Shown: one piece after another, positions 38,924-39,007 of the stretch
Layout: each line of letters opens with the position of its first letter
Numbering within the stretch: the stretch's first letter is position 1
Origin: Streptomyces sp. SID9727
GTDB taxonomy: Bacteria > Actinomycetota > Actinomycetes > Streptomycetales > Streptomycetaceae
Reading direction: 5' to 3'
Assembly (NCBI RefSeq): GCF_010550605.1
Contig: NZ_JAAGNI010000334.1
Span: 1 to 39,007 of the forward strand
DNA: 39,007 nucleotides
The notes under the pieces: generated by a model
Seen by the model: the letters and a program-made list of their open reading frames with translations, nothing else
Told to the model about the DNA's origin: nothing
The model's database searches: none
Made by a program: the position numbers and the translations under genes

Positions 38924-39007
38924 TCAGCCGCGCCTCGCGCGGTACGCGCGCATCTTGGCGCGGGCGCCGCACACCGACATCGAGCACCAGCGGCGGCGGC
39001 CCGCCGG
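38924..39007 (-). CDS. CGNR zinc-finger protein, C-terminal end only
   Basis: The last 27 codons of a leftward gene, entering from the right edge. They read RRRWCSMSVCGARAKMRAYR and end ARRG. The WCSMxxCGxRAKxRxYR pattern is the zf-CGNR C-terminal finger; the two cysteines of this half are present, the first two lie outside the window. In place of CGNR it has CGAR. These proteins are probable stress-related transcription regulators. It is convergent with the UDP-glucose-dehydrogenase-type gene. Confidence 0.75.
   Translation of the reverse strand, partial: PAGRRRWCSMSVCGARAKMRAYRARRG

Overview
The window is actinobacterial and almost certainly from Streptomyces. GC content is very high, most codons end in G or C, GTG starts are frequent, TTA codons are nearly absent, and several core proteins are recognisable (the 87-residue developmental regulator WhiB, FbiA/FbiB of coenzyme F420 synthesis, GDP-mannose enzymes, LCP proteins). 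From memory, the order SIS isomerase - Trm112-like - manB - DUF3499 - metallopeptidase-like - whiB - fbiA - fbiB - manC - LCP - TIGR03089 - acyl-CoA dehydrogenase resembles the M. tuberculosis Rv3255c-Rv3274c neighbourhood (whiB2, fbiAB, manB/manC, fadE25) and the S. coelicolor SCO3026-SCO3051 region. No database search was run.

Layout. (1) 1-8.7 kb: a mostly leftward block with the end of a sugar-phosphate isomerase, a Trm112-like zinc ribbon, phosphomannomutase ManB, DUF3499, a rightward metallopeptidase-like gene, a secreted DUF5719 protein and a very large membrane glycosyltransferase translationally coupled to it. (2) 8.9-12.8 kb: whiB with a good vegetative promoter in a 711-base AT-richer intergenic region, then a divergent cysteine dioxygenase and the F420 genes cofD-fbiB. 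(3) 13-16.3 kb: a DNA glycosylase, ManC and a TIGR03089 gene, with a 152-base hairpin-forming palindrome in the manC upstream region. (4) 16.4-26.4 kb: five LytR-CpsA-Psr (LCP) paralogues with a second glycosyltransferase and a thioesterase. (5) 26.4-34.5 kb: an accessory region with a histidine phosphatase-like gene, a methyltransferase operon, a decayed WhiJ/Scr1-type regulator beside an intact DUF397 gene, an HTH/zinc-ribbon gene, a 63-aa/DUF6879/Scr1 regulator module, small hypothetical genes, an Rpn-type nuclease remnant and an AlkD-like gene. (6) 34.5-39 kb: a Ser/Thr kinase, an acyl-CoA dehydrogenase, a UDP-glucose-dehydrogenase-type enzyme and the end of a CGNR zinc-finger gene.

Working together. 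ManB and ManC would make GDP-mannose from mannose-6-phosphate. The two membrane glycosyltransferases and the nucleotide-sugar dehydrogenase fit surface-glycan assembly, and the LCP enzymes would attach glycopolymers to peptidoglycan. Placing whiB inside this set links envelope building with sporulation. The accessory region contrasts with the core: it has pseudogenes, lower-GC genes, two TTA (bldA-dependent) codons and small overlapping genes.

The least explained features are the 152-base palindrome at 15212-15363, the three-gene TTA-containing module at 31006-32535, a palindromic repeat embedded in frame in the cysteine dioxygenase gene, and a tandem duplication at 27817-27893 where one base decides whether two genes are separate or fused.
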